64,000 nucleotides of DNA from Chryseobacterium balustinum (lineage in GTDB: Bacteria > Bacteroidota > Bacteroidia > Flavobacteriales > Weeksellaceae). The translations under genes and the position numbers were made by a program. Of the stretch, positions 1 to 10,997 are shown in pieces. The DNA lies in the NCBI RefSeq assembly GCF_900168205.1, contig NZ_FUZE01000003.1, forward strand, positions 124,001 through 188,000, written 5' to 3'. The stretch's first letter is position 1; each line of letters begins with the position of its first letter. Under the pieces are notes generated by a model that saw only the letters and a program-made list of their open reading frames with translations, was not told the origin of the DNA and did not search any database.

Positions 1-1419
1 GCAGGAATCTTACAAAATTCATGTTATAAAGGAGCTTACGGAAGTACTTCTAAGGATTGTATGGCTAAAGTTCTTTCAGAGCATTCAATTGAATGGAGTG
101 CGAAAGATTTAGGTCCGGGTGAAGGTTTAACAATTGCAGTTGGCTTTAAAAAAGGAATTATGGTTCCACCGCCACCGCCCACTTTTCTTGAAAAATTTGG
201 AATTCTGATTGGCGGAATTATCATCTTTTTAGGATTGCTGTTTTATTATTATTCAACATGGAAAAAATACGGTGTCGATCCTGAAATGCCTACGATTTAT
301 CCACAATTCAACTCGCCTGATGATTTGTCACCGGCTTCTTTAGGTTTTATCAACAGTGAAAGTTTTAAGAATAAATATCTCACTGCTGCTTTGGTTAATT
401 TAGCTATAAAAGGATATGTTCAGATTGTTGAAGATGAAGATCCCGGAATCTTTGGTTTGTTTAAATCGAAACAGTTTACGGTAAAAAAGCTGAAAAATCC
501 AGATCAAAATCTACCAAAGGAGGAAATTAATTTGATGAACAATTTATTTTCTAAAAATATTGTTGATAGTATCAAATTTGACGGAAAATATGATTCTAAA
601 ATTGAACAGGCAGTTCGAAGCTTTCAATCAACGCTTAAATTTCAGCATGATACATTATTGAATGAAGGGAATAATTCTAAAAAGCTCATTTTGCCGATTT
701 TAGTCATTTTAGGAGTTTACTTTCTCGGACTTTTTGTAAGTTTTACCATTTTCCCGGAATTTGAAAAAGTATTTTTAGGAATTTTTATTCTTGCTATTTT
801 AACGGTGGCTTTTGTGATTGCGATCGTTTTATTCAAATTCTATCCTGGTTTGTTTAAAATCTTCCTAATTTTCCCTGTTATTGCATTGGTGCTTTTAGGA
901 GTACTTCTTTACAAAGGAAGCGATTTTACGATTGACAATAATTTTAATATTTGTTATATTTTTATTGTCTTAGGCTTTATGTCTTTGGTAATTTATCAGT
1001 TTTTAATTAAACGTCCTTCAGAAGAAAAACTAAGAAAAAAATCTTTGATTAAAGGTTTTGAAATGTACATGGGAGCTGCTGAAAATCAACAGATTAAATT
1101 TCACAATCCACCCGAAATGACACCACAGTCTTTCGAAAAACTGTTGCCTTTTGCTATGGTTTTGGGAGTTGATGAAATCTGGGGTAAGAAATTCGACGAT
1201 TTACTCAAAAAAATGTCTTACGAATACCAAAGCAATTGGTATGTTGGTTCATCAATGAATTATTTTGCGATGGCAAGTGTGCTCAATTCAAGTCTAACTC
1301 AGTCAATACAGTCTTCAGCGACACAACCATCAAGCTCAGGAAGCAGTTCTGGTTCCGGATCAGGTGGCGGTGGGTTTTCCGGCGGCGGTGGCGGCGGTGG
1401 CGGTGGCGGCGGTTGGTAA
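1..1419 (+). CDS. DUF2207 domain membrane protein, 5' end outside window
   Basis: The reading frame is open from base 1. The first 20 codons align with the middle of the next gene's product (both have an ILQNSC stretch), so the ATG at 61 is internal and the real start lies upstream of the window. What remains is the end of the DUF2207 extracytoplasmic domain, a membrane segment, a cytoplasmic stretch with a YGVDPEMPTIYPQF-like motif typical of the family, then about three to four more hydrophobic segments. The tail is Ser/Gly-rich and ends in a run of glycines plus a final Trp. DUF2207 proteins are predicted membrane proteins of unknown function. The next gene is a tandem paralogue 10 bases downstream, so the two are probably cotranscribed. 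Confidence 0.85.
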   Translation, partial: AGILQNSCYKGAYGSTSKDCMAKVLSEHSIEWSAKDLGPGEGLTIAVGFKKGIMVPPPPPTFLEKFGILIGGIIIFLGLLFYYYSTWKKYGVDPEMPTIYPQFNSPDDLSPASLGFINSESFKNKYLTAALVNLAIKGYVQIVEDEDPGIFGLFKSKQFTVKKLKNPDQNLPKEEINLMNNLFSKNIVDSIKFDGKYDSKIEQAVRSFQSTLKFQHDTLLNEGNNSKKLILPILVILGVYFLGLFVSFTIFPEFEKVFLGIFILAILTVAFVIAIVLFKFYPGLFKIFLIFPVIALVLLGVLLYKGSDFTIDNNFNICYIFIVLGFMSLVIYQFLIKRPSEEKLRKKSLIKGFEMYMGAAENQQIKFHNPPEMTPQSFEKLLPFAMVLGVDEIWGKKFDDLLKKMSYEYQSNWYVGSSMNYFAMASVLNSSLTQSIQSSATQPSSSGSSSGSGSGGGGFSGGGGGGGGGGGW

Positions 1420-1429
1420 AATTTTAAAT

Positions 1430-3421
1430 ATGAAAAATTGTATACAAGTCTTTGCTTTATTCTTCTGTATTCTTGTTTTTGCACAGAATGAGGTGGGTGC
1501 ATTGCCTGTAGTTACGGAAGATTCTTTAGATTCTGATCAAGCTAATATTCAGAGGGAAAGAATTGTTTCTTTTCATTCTGATATTCATATTGCTGAAAAC
1601 GCTGACGTTACTATAACAGAAACGATCAAAGTTTTTGCGAATGGCAGTGAAATTAAAAGAGGGATTTTTCGTGCTTTACCAACGGTAAGAAAAATTAATG
1701 GCAGAAAAGAAAGCGTTTACTACAAAATCATTGCTATTGAAAAAGATGGCGTAAAAGAACCTTATAAAACCAAGAAAGAGAATGGTATTTTTACGATTTA
1801 TATTGGTAATAAAGACTATCAACTTGCTTCAGGTTTTTATACCTACAAAATTGTTTACCAAACGCAGGATCAGATTGGGAATTTCAAAGGGTATGATGAG
1901 TTTTACTGGAATGTAAATGGAACAGATTGGTCTTTTCCTGTTGAAGATATTCAGGCAACCGTTCATTTGCCGAAAAATGCAGATATTCTTCAAAATTCCT
2001 GTTACACGGGTTATGAAGGAAGCACAGAACGGAACTGTACCAGTGAATTGATCTCTCCCACGCAAATTATTTTTAAAGCGAACCATTTAAATGAGCATCA
2101 GAATCTTACGGTAGCTGTAGGTTTTAAAGCTGGTGTTTTAAAAGAACCTTCTGTTTTTTCTAAATGGGTCAAAAGAAACTGGACGAGTCTTTCATTGCTT
2201 ATAGTTGGTTTGTATCTGTTGTTTTTCTACTATAAAAACTGGAGAAAATATGGAAAAGATCCTGAGAAACCTATCGTTATCCCACAGTTTAATGCGCCCA
2301 ATAATCTGTCACCTGCATCTTTAGGGTATATTGATAAAGGTAAGTTTGATCCCAATTTGGTAACGGCTAATCTTGTTGATCTTGCTGTGAAAGGCTTTGT
2401 AGATATTGATGAAGTAAAAGATATTAAAGAAACTTTTCTTTCAAAAATGTTTACTTTAAAAAAGCTGGAATCGGAAAATGATAATTTGCAGAGTGATCAA
2501 AAGCTTCTTCTGAAAAAGTTATTTGGAAAAGAAAAGAAAATTTCGGTAAACGGAACGTACAATTCTAAAATTAAAAAAGCAGTTGATAATTTTAAAGATT
2601 TTATTATTAATGAAAATAAGATTTTTGTAGAAAAAGTTTCCAACAAAAAAATTGTTTACAAAGCTTTGAAGATTATTCTTCTGACTTTTTTCCTGGCATT
2701 AATTATCAGTTCTTTCATAACATGGAGTTTTCAAACTCTGATGATAGCTTCTGTTATTAGTATTTTTGCGGGTGTGTTTGCTGCGGTATTGGTACTGACG
2801 TGGCAAGAAGGAAATAAACTGATCTTTATAGTGGTATTACTTTTCTCGTTGACATTTACGCTTCCTATGTTTTTCATGGCATTTGTAAATTCTGATGATA
2901 TTACAGCCTTTGAATCGAACTGTTTCAAGTTTTTAATATTTGGGATTATTTCGATTTTAATATTTCGTTATTTAATCAATAAACCGAGCGAAGAAAAAGT
3001 AAAAATGGAATCTGAAATTGATGGTTTCAAAATGTACCTGAGTGCTGCTGAAGAAAACCAGCTAAAATTTCATAATCCTCCGGAAATGACTTCAGATGTA
3101 TATGAGAAATTTCTTCCGTATGCTATTGTTTTTGGAGTTGATGGCATCTGGGGCAAAAGATTTAGAGATAAACTGCAGGAAACCATTGATTCTGCTGAAC
3201 CTTATGAGAATGTTCAGTATAATTTTGGGTATGGCTTTGCGGGTGCTTTTACAAGTACGCTTAGTGAAACCACGGTAGCTCCGGTGAGCAGTTCTTCATC
3301 TTCGTCCTCATCAAGTTCTTCATCGAGCTCGTCCTATTCTGGTGGTTCCGGTTCAAGCGGATCTTCCGGCGGTGGATCTTCTGGCGGCGGAGGTGGAGGT
3401 GGCGGAGGCGGCGGTTGGTAA
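1430..3421 (+). CDS. DUF2207 domain membrane protein
   Basis: 663 residues. I start it at the ATG at 1430, which gives a signal peptide (MKNCIQVFALFFCILVFAQ). The frame is open further upstream only because it crosses the Gly-codon repeat of the preceding gene. After the signal come an extracytoplasmic DUF2207 domain (about 35-250), a membrane segment near 265, a cytoplasmic part with a YGKDPEKPIVIPQF motif, further hydrophobic segments (about 420-530), and a conserved block around FHNPPEMT. The C-terminus is a long serine run followed by Gly-rich sequence ending GGW, like its upstream paralogue. The function of the family is unknown. The low-complexity tail is coded by near-identical triplets and should be prone to slippage. 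Confidence 0.88.
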   Translation: MKNCIQVFALFFCILVFAQNEVGALPVVTEDSLDSDQANIQRERIVSFHSDIHIAENADVTITETIKVFANGSEIKRGIFRALPTVRKINGRKESVYYKIIAIEKDGVKEPYKTKKENGIFTIYIGNKDYQLASGFYTYKIVYQTQDQIGNFKGYDEFYWNVNGTDWSFPVEDIQATVHLPKNADILQNSCYTGYEGSTERNCTSELISPTQIIFKANHLNEHQNLTVAVGFKAGVLKEPSVFSKWVKRNWTSLSLLIVGLYLLFFYYKNWRKYGKDPEKPIVIPQFNAPNNLSPASLGYIDKGKFDPNLVTANLVDLAVKGFVDIDEVKDIKETFLSKMFTLKKLESENDNLQSDQKLLLKKLFGKEKKISVNGTYNSKIKKAVDNFKDFIINENKIFVEKVSNKKIVYKALKIILLTFFLALIISSFITWSFQTLMIASVISIFAGVFAAVLVLTWQEGNKLIFIVVLLFSLTFTLPMFFMAFVNSDDITAFESNCFKFLIFGIISILIFRYLINKPSEEKVKMESEIDGFKMYLSAAEENQLKFHNPPEMTSDVYEKFLPYAIVFGVDGIWGKRFRDKLQETIDSAEPYENVQYNFGYGFAGAFTSTLSETTVAPVSSSSSSSSSSSSSSSSYSGGSGSSGSSGGGSSGGGGGGGGGGGW

Positions 3422-3502
3422 AATAATCTTCGCTAAAAAGCTTCAAAAAATTATTGAATTTAAATCTCTCTAAAACTTAAATGTGTTTTAGAATTTAAGT
3501 GA

Positions 3503-3536
3503 AAAAGCGTTCAGAAAATTAATTCTGAACGCTTTT
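3503..3536. terminator. Bidirectional intrinsic terminator
   Basis: A 14-bp perfect stem (arms 3503-3516 and 3523-3536) begins with an A run and ends with a T run, so it can end transcripts from both directions. It lies between the DUF2207 pair and the convergent murA gene. Confidence 0.8.
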
Positions 3537-3570
3537 ATATTTTAAATTGAATCGTAAAACTTAATTTTGC

Positions 3571-3654
3571 TAATAACTAATAACTAATAACTAATAACTA
3601 ATAACTAATAACTAATAACTAATAACTAATAACTAATAACTAATAACTAATAAC
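3571..3654. repeat. Heptanucleotide tandem repeat, 12 copies of TAATAAC
   Basis: Twelve uninterrupted copies of the 7-base unit TAATAAC run from 3571 to 3654. The array ends four bases from the stop codon of murA (minus strand). On the murA strand the unit reads GTTATTA. A second array with a related unit occupies the same position relative to another minus-strand gene (41201-41270). Confidence 0.95.
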
Positions 3655-3658
3655 TAAA

Positions 3659-4966
3659 TCAAATTCTCTCAATATCTGCTCCAATCGCTTTCAGTCTTCC
3701 ATCGATATTTTCATACCCACGGTCGATTTGTTCGATATTATGAATGATTGATTTTCCTTCAGCTGAAAGTGCTGCAATTAAAAGTGCATTTCCTGCTCTG
3801 ATGTCCGGAGAAACCATGGTTGTTCCACGAAGAGGAGATTCCTGATTTAAACCGATAACGGTGGCTCTGTGCGGATCACACAAAATAATCTGAGCGCCCA
3901 TATCGATTAATTTATCAACGAAAAACAATCTCGATTCAAACATTTTCTGATGTACCAAAAGACTTCCTTTTGCTTGAGTTGCTACAACTAAAATAATAGA
4001 AAGTAGATCTGGTGTAAATCCTGGCCAAGGTGCATCTGAAACGGTAAGAATAGATCCGTCGATAAATTTCTGGATTTTATAATGTTCCTGAGACGGAATG
4101 TAAATGTCGTCACCGCTTTGTTCAAGCTGAATTCCCAATTTTCTGAATGTATTTGGAATAACTCCTAACTGGTTCCAGTTTACATTTTTAATGGTGATTT
4201 CAGATTTTGTCATCGCAGCAAGACCGATCCAAGAACCAATTTCTACCATATCCGGAAGCATGGTGTGCTCAGTTCCGTTCAAATGAGTTACTCCTTCAAT
4301 CGTTAATAAATTTGAACCGATTCCTGAGATATTCGCACCCATTCTGTTCAGCATTTTACAAAGTTGCTGTAAGTAAGGTTCGCAAGCTGCGTTATAGATT
4401 CTTGTTTTTCCTTTTGCTAAAGCTGCAGCCATGACGATGTTTGCAGTTCCTGTAACGGAAGCTTCTTCCAAAAGGATAAATTTACCGTTCAGTTCTTTAG
4501 CTTTTAATGAATAGAAATATTCTTCCTCATCATAATTAAATTCTGCACCAAGTTCTACTAAACCTTGAAAGTGAGTGTCTAATCTTCTTCTCCCTATTTT
4601 GTCGCCTCCCGGAGTCGGCATATAAGCTTCCCCGTAACGAGCCAACATGGGGCCCATCAACATGATCGAGCCTCTCAGCTTGGCACCGTCTTTTTTAAAT
4701 TCATTAGATTTAATATAATCAAAATTGACATTATCTGCCTTGAAAGTATAATCACCATGAGCGTTTTTGGTCACTTTTACACCAAAATCTCCTAAGATCT
4801 CGATCAACCTGTTGACATCGTGGATGTCTGGAATATTTTTAATTCTTACCTCTTCATCAGTTAATAAAACTGCACACAAAATTTGAAGAGCTTCATTTTT
4901 CGCTCCCTGTGGAGTGATTTCTCCATGCAGTCTTTTTCCTCCCCTTATTTGAAATGTTCCACTCAT
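3659..4966 (-). CDS. murA: UDP-N-acetylglucosamine 1-carboxyvinyltransferase
   Basis: 435 residues, normal length for MurA, the cytoplasmic enzyme that transfers enolpyruvate from PEP to UDP-GlcNAc in the first committed step of peptidoglycan synthesis. The N-terminus has the family's KNEALQIL motif (Lys23, Asn24). The active-site loop reads PTPGGDKIGRR, so the usual catalytic Cys is Asp122. In other bacteria with this change (for example Mycobacterium) MurA resists fosfomycin, so the same is predicted here. The start codon overlaps the stop of the DUF4290 gene by one base (TAATG), which implies translational coupling. A heptamer repeat begins four bases after the stop. Confidence 0.97.
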   Translation of the reverse strand: MSGTFQIRGGKRLHGEITPQGAKNEALQILCAVLLTDEEVRIKNIPDIHDVNRLIEILGDFGVKVTKNAHGDYTFKADNVNFDYIKSNEFKKDGAKLRGSIMLMGPMLARYGEAYMPTPGGDKIGRRRLDTHFQGLVELGAEFNYDEEEYFYSLKAKELNGKFILLEEASVTGTANIVMAAALAKGKTRIYNAACEPYLQQLCKMLNRMGANISGIGSNLLTIEGVTHLNGTEHTMLPDMVEIGSWIGLAAMTKSEITIKNVNWNQLGVIPNTFRKLGIQLEQSGDDIYIPSQEHYKIQKFIDGSILTVSDAPWPGFTPDLLSIILVVATQAKGSLLVHQKMFESRLFFVDKLIDMGAQIILCDPHRATVIGLNQESPLRGTTMVSPDIRAGNALLIAALSAEGKSIIHNIEQIDRGYENIDGRLKAIGADIERI

Positions 4967-5619
4967 TATCTTCTGTTGTGATTATTGTTATTATTGTTAA
5001 ATCTTCTTTTTGCGGGTTGATTTCTGTTGTTATTGTTTTTATTGTTGTTATTCCTGTTGGCATTGTTGGCGTAGTAAATTTTACTTTTATCTAAGCTTTC
5101 AATATTAGTAAGATCTAACCTGTTTGCTGAAAGTTCTTTCAAATGACGGAAAATTACATCATCGGTTACATGTTCTTTATTGTAAACATTGTAAGACTTT
5201 TTCATATTGTTGGCAATCACCTCGATTAGGGCTTCTTTTTCGTCGCCTGCTTCTAGCTCTATTGCTTTTTCAATTAACTGAAGAATACTTTTCCCATAGA
5301 ATTTAAAATCACCCTGAAGTTTTGGGTATTCCATTCTTTTGGGTTTTTCTTCAAGCTGTTCTTTTGTAGGGAAAGGGTATGGGGAATCTACATCCAGGTT
5401 GTGATTGGCAAGAATGTAAAGATGATCCCAAAGTTTATGTTTGTAATTTTCTTCGTCGCGGAGCTGTGGGTTTCTCTGACCCATAAAATCAATGATTGCC
5501 ATTGCCATTTCGTTTCTTTCTTCTTTGTCTGAAACTTCTTTGCAACGCTCAACCAACTGTTGTATAATTCTGCCATATTCCGGCATATTGAGATGAGTTT
5601 TTTGGGTATTGTATTCCAT
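4966..5619 (-). CDS. DUF4290 domain protein with Asn-rich tail
   Basis: 217 residues from the ATG at 5619 (MEYNTQ). A TTG at 5628 is in frame, but it lies inside the TATATTTG promoter box, so the ATG is the better start. The first about 170 residues match DUF4290, a conserved Bacteroidota family of unknown function usually found just upstream of murA, as here. The last about 35 residues are asparagine runs broken by Arg and Lys. Such a basic, Asn-rich tail is probably disordered and might bind nucleic acid, but that is inference. The gene is coupled to murA by a one-base overlap. Confidence 0.88.
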   Translation of the reverse strand: MEYNTQKTHLNMPEYGRIIQQLVERCKEVSDKEERNEMAMAIIDFMGQRNPQLRDEENYKHKLWDHLYILANHNLDVDSPYPFPTKEQLEEKPKRMEYPKLQGDFKFYGKSILQLIEKAIELEAGDEKEALIEVIANNMKKSYNVYNKEHVTDDVIFRHLKELSANRLDLTNIESLDKSKIYYANNANRNNNNKNNNNRNQPAKRRFNNNNNNHNRR

Positions 5620-5625
5620 AGTCTG

Positions 5626-5633
5626 CAAATATA
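5626..5633 (-). promoter_or_regulatory. -7 promoter element TATATTTG before DUF4290-murA
   Basis: An exact TAnnTTTG box on the minus strand, six bases before the ATG at 5619. Transcription would begin at or next to the start codon, giving an mRNA with almost no leader. Confidence 0.6.
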
Positions 5634-5738
5634 TGGATTAATAAAAATAATGTTTCGAAAAACTTAAATGTTTATAAAAATTTAATGGAAATATTTAAAG
5701 TATTCCTATATTTATCAGATACCAAATTCTGAACCAAA

Positions 5739-6152
5739 TCACACTTCTATAAATTTCTTTTTCTGATGTTGGTCGGGTAGGAAGCACTTTTGAGCCGAAA
5801 GCTTCATTCTGTTTTCGGAAATTTTGTTGTAAATTTTATCACTTATAAATGTGGGCATTAATTTCCCTATAACCGATAAATTATAGATTCCGCCTAAAAG
5901 ATTGGCGATTTTTAAAACAGCTTTAGATTTAATGAGATAATATTGACGAGGTTTCCAAAGATAGAGTGTGTTGAATTGTTTTGTTTCTAAACCTCTCTCC
6001 GATAAAAACTTCTGTCCGAAATCTGATTGTAGAGAAGCAAACATAAACTGATCTTTTTGATCTCTTTCAAGGATCCACTGTACCCAAAAATTGCATACAC
6101 CGCATTCGCCATCAAAAAATACAATGTGTTTTTGTTCCCAGATTTCAGGCAT
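5739..6152 (-). CDS. DCC-family thiol-disulfide oxidoreductase (DUF393)
   Basis: 137 residues. The N-terminus has the family signature FFDGECGVCNFWV, giving the DxxCxxC motif (Cys near 17 and 20) that names the DCC family of predicted small thiol-disulfide oxidoreductases. The substrate is not known. There is no signal peptide, so a cytoplasmic location is likely. It lies eight bases downstream of the haem-binding protein gene on the same strand, so the two are probably one operon, perhaps linked by cysteine redox state or haem ligation of the partner (inference). Confidence 0.85.
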   Translation of the reverse strand: MPEIWEQKHIVFFDGECGVCNFWVQWILERDQKDQFMFASLQSDFGQKFLSERGLETKQFNTLYLWKPRQYYLIKSKAVLKIANLLGGIYNLSVIGKLMPTFISDKIYNKISENRMKLSAQKCFLPDQHQKKKFIEV

Positions 6153-6160
6153 GATTTCTA

Positions 6161-6622
6161 TTATTCTGTTTTAAATTTTGTTTCCCGAATCTCTCTTTTA
6201 AAATAAGTGATCAACTCTTTTCTTTGAGCGTCGGTGAGTTTTGCATCTTGATGTCCCAGAAAATAAGACTCTAAAGGCATTTCATGTTTTTCGAGCATTT
6301 CTACACACTCTTCCATTTTATGGATCTGTCTTTTCGGTTCGTAAGTAGCAAATGTAGAAAAATTAAGATGTTTTCTTCCTTCATCAATGTGATTTTTTAT
6401 CCACCAAGAAGCCGGAGCAATACTTGTATACCACGGATATTTCGTTTCATCAGAATGACAGTCGTAGCATGAATTGGTAATCAGTTTTGCTATTTCCGGA
6501 GAAGTATTGGTTTTAATCTTTAAAAAATCCATTCCCGGGTTCAGCGGTTTGTTGGTTTTATCAATCGGAAAAAACTGGATGATAATAAATGCGACAAGAA
6601 GAACGATAATTACTTTTTTCAT
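6161..6622 (-). CDS. Haem-binding domain protein, membrane-anchored
   Basis: 153 residues. A hydrophobic N-terminal segment (about 4-18) acts as signal or anchor, and the rest should be periplasmic. It carries a single CYDCH motif, a c-type haem site, followed by the WYTSIAPASWWIKNHI block typical of the Bacteroidota haem-binding domain family (PF14376). The natural partner of this cytochrome is unknown. It is first in an operon with the DCC oxidoreductase and is divergent from katG. Confidence 0.85.
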   Translation of the reverse strand: MKKVIIVLLVAFIIIQFFPIDKTNKPLNPGMDFLKIKTNTSPEIAKLITNSCYDCHSDETKYPWYTSIAPASWWIKNHIDEGRKHLNFSTFATYEPKRQIHKMEECVEMLEKHEMPLESYFLGHQDAKLTDAQRKELITYFKREIRETKFKTE

Positions 6623-6876
6623 ACCCTGGGATTTGGATTTCTAAACTAATAAAGATATTAAATTTTTAAGAAAGAAAAAATAGAAGAAATATTAAAATGA
6701 TTACTTTAAGTTGAATTATTCTAAATATGAGTACTTATTATTGGTTTTTATCTAAAGTAATGCCAAATTTTATTAACTTAATTGAATTATTGTTTTTTTT
6801 GTAAACTAGTCAACTAAGAATTAACAGTTAAGAATTTGTTATAGTTTTTAACTATTGTAAAAATATTATTGATAGA
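6623..6876. other. AT-rich divergent intergenic region
   Basis: This forms the gap between the haem-binding gene (minus) and katG (plus), about 340 bases in total with the katG promoter. Beyond that promoter I see no conserved element, no stable hairpin and no ORF of note. Confidence 0.5.
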
Positions 6877-6907
6877 TTGTGTTTATTGATTAAGCATTGT
6901 AAGTTTG
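6877..6907 (+). promoter_or_regulatory. katG promoter (TTG, 20 bp, TAAGTTTG)
   Basis: TTG at 6877-6879 and TAAGTTTG at 6900-6907 are separated by 20 bases, matching the Bacteroidota -33/-7 promoter. The leader to the katG ATG would be about 50 bases. Confidence 0.65.
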
Positions 6908-6938
6908 CAGAGTTAAACAAATTAAAATAGAGTTATAA

Positions 6939-9236
<2,298 letters not shown>

Positions 9237-9260
9237 TTTTATATAATAATCTAATTTTTT

Positions 9261-9291
9261 AAGACAGCCTTTTTGGGCTGTCTTTTTTTTG
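9261..9291 (+). terminator. katG terminator
   Basis: A 9-bp stem (9261-9269 with 9276-9284) is followed by a run of T. Confidence 0.85.
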
Positions 9292-9334
9292 AATTAAATA
9301 CTTACTTTTCGTGAATTGTTATAATGGAAGTTTT

Positions 9335-9436
9335 CCTTTGCTGAGTGAAATTAAAGATTCGACGAAGTCAAACGCCTTTGCAAACTTAAAAACAATTGGT
9401 TGTTAAAGAAAAAACTTTGCGCACTTTGCGTTAAAA
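9335..9436 (+). repeat. Dispersed intergenic repeat, copy A
   Basis: It begins CTTTGCTGAGTG, has AACGCCTTTGC in the middle and ends with ACTTTGCGCACTTTGCGTTAAA. The same order of motifs is found at 14151-14230, 62933-62999 and 63761-63840. This copy has about 20 extra bases between the first two motifs. Confidence 0.8.
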
Positions 9437-9498
9437 TCATGCATTATAACTGATAACCAATTTTCAAAATATTAAATTCACAATCAAAGAGATTTCTA

Positions 9499-9526
9499 TT
9501 GCTTAAATAATAAAAGCTTACCTTTG
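9499..9526 (+). promoter_or_regulatory. der promoter (TTG, 17 bp, TACCTTTG)
   Basis: TTG 9499-9501 and TACCTTTG 9519-9526 are 17 bases apart. The predicted leader of about 80 bases contains the hairpin at 9539-9553. Confidence 0.65.
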
Positions 9527-9538
9527 CAAAAAATTGAG

Positions 9539-9553
9539 CTCCAAAAGTTGGAG
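9539..9553 (+). promoter_or_regulatory. Hairpin in the der leader
   Basis: CTCCAA (9539-9544) pairs with TTGGAG (9548-9553) over a three-base loop, close to the predicted 5' end of the der mRNA. No T run follows, so it is not a terminator. A role in mRNA stability or translation is possible but not shown. Confidence 0.35.
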
Positions 9554-9609
9554 TAACTCATTGATAATCTTGTCCTATCGCATTGTCGAAGGATTATTAA
9601 ACATTTTTT

Positions 9610-10920
9610 ATGTCAAATATTGTTGCTATTGTTGGTCGTCCCAACGTAGGAAAATCCACGTTATTTAATCGTTTATTAGAAAGAAGAGAGGCTATTGTAG
9701 ACTCTACTGCAGGGGTAACCAGAGACCGTCATTACGGAAAATCTGACTGGAATGGTGTAGAATTCACTGTAATTGATACCGGAGGTTACGATGTAAACAA
9801 CGATGATGTTTTCCAGGAAGAAATTTCTAAACAGGTACAGTTGGCTATTGACGAAGCTACATCAATCATTTTTATGCTGAATGTAGAAGAAGGTCTTACT
9901 GATACGGATCATGAGATCCACGAAATGCTGAGAAGATCAAACAAACCTACTTATATTGTAATCAATAAAGTAGATTCTGCTAAAGAAGAAATCGATGCAA
10001 CTGAATTTTATCAGTTAGGAATCGAGAAATATTATACTATTTCTTCTGCAACCGGATCTGGAACAGGAGAGATTTTAGATGATATTGTAAGAGATTTCCC
10101 AACTAAAGATTATACAGATCCTTTCGAAGGATTGCCTAAAATTACCATTGCAGGTCGTCCAAACGTAGGGAAATCTACGATGACCAATGCATTGCTTGAT
10201 GCAGACAGAAATATTGTAACTGATGTTGCAGGAACTACAAGAGATAGTATTCAGACACTTTATAATAAATTCGGACATGAGTTTGTGTTGGTAGATACTG
10301 CCGGAATGCGTCGTAAATCTAAAGTAAATGAAGATTTAGAATTCTATTCTGTAATGAGATCAATTCGTTCTATTGAATATTCTGATGTGGTTATCATCAT
10401 GGTTGATGCTACTTTAGGATGGGAATCTCAGGATATGAATATCTTTGGTCTTGCTCAGAAAAACAGAAAGGGTATCGTAATCGTTGTCAACAAATGGGAT
10501 TTGGTTGAAGATAAACAAACCAATACAATCAGAGATTTCGAAAAATCTATCAGAGATAAAATCGGACAGTTTAGTGATATTCCAATTTTGTTTGTTTCAG
10601 CATTAACGAAACAGAGAATTTTGAAAGCCGTAGAAATGGCAATGGTTGTTTACGAAGATCGTAAGAAGAAAATTAAAACGTCTAAATTGAACGAAATAAT
10701 GCTTCCGATTTTCGAGCAGACGCCACCACCGGCAAATAAAGGTAAATACATTAAAATCAAATATTGTGTACAGCTGCCAACGCCGTCACCACAGTTTGTA
10801 TTTTTCTGTAACTTACCTCAATACGTAAAAGAGCCATACAAGAGATTTACTGAAAACCAATTGAGAAAGCAATTCGGGTTTACCGGAGTTCCGATCGAAG
10901 TATATTTCAGACAAAAATAA
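9610..10920 (+). CDS. der: Ribosome biogenesis GTPase Der (EngA)
   Basis: 436 residues, the usual length. There are two tandem GTPase domains, each with the P-loop GRPNVGKST (about residues 8-16 and again near 182), with G3 (DTGG, DTAG) and G4 (NKVD, NKWD) motifs, followed by a C-terminal KH-like domain. Der binds the 50S subunit late in assembly and is essential in most bacteria. The gene stands alone between its own promoter and terminator. Confidence 0.98.
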   Translation: MSNIVAIVGRPNVGKSTLFNRLLERREAIVDSTAGVTRDRHYGKSDWNGVEFTVIDTGGYDVNNDDVFQEEISKQVQLAIDEATSIIFMLNVEEGLTDTDHEIHEMLRRSNKPTYIVINKVDSAKEEIDATEFYQLGIEKYYTISSATGSGTGEILDDIVRDFPTKDYTDPFEGLPKITIAGRPNVGKSTMTNALLDADRNIVTDVAGTTRDSIQTLYNKFGHEFVLVDTAGMRRKSKVNEDLEFYSVMRSIRSIEYSDVVIIMVDATLGWESQDMNIFGLAQKNRKGIVIVVNKWDLVEDKQTNTIRDFEKSIRDKIGQFSDIPILFVSALTKQRILKAVEMAMVVYEDRKKKIKTSKLNEIMLPIFEQTPPPANKGKYIKIKYCVQLPTPSPQFVFFCNLPQYVKEPYKRFTENQLRKQFGFTGVPIEVYFRQK

Positions 10921-10927
10921 TTTTACC

Positions 10928-10962
10928 AATCCCTTTTAGATTTTCTAAGAGGGATTTATTTT
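10928..10962 (+). terminator. der terminator
   Basis: A 13-bp imperfect stem (10928-10940 with 10944-10956) is followed by a T-rich tract. Confidence 0.8.
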
Positions 10963-10969
10963 TATTTCA

Positions 10970-10977
10970 TAATTTTG
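10970..10977 (+). promoter_or_regulatory. -7 promoter element TAATTTTG before upp
   Basis: An exact TAnnTTTG box 20 bases before the upp ATG. I see no clear TTG at the expected upstream spacing. Confidence 0.45.
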
Positions 10978-10997
10978 CAGTAAGCTTATTCAAAATA

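Noticed and set aside
1364..1429. Upstream extension of the second DUF2207 gene from an ATG at 1364
   Set aside because: It would translate the Gly-codon repeat of the preceding gene in another frame and put non-signal sequence before a clear signal peptide at 1430.
3571..3654. Heptamer array as part of the murA coding sequence
   Set aside because: It lies after the murA stop codon, and the preceding coding sequence is full length.
6623..6876. RNA gene in the katG upstream gap
   Set aside because: No stable fold, terminator or tRNA-like motif could be found there.
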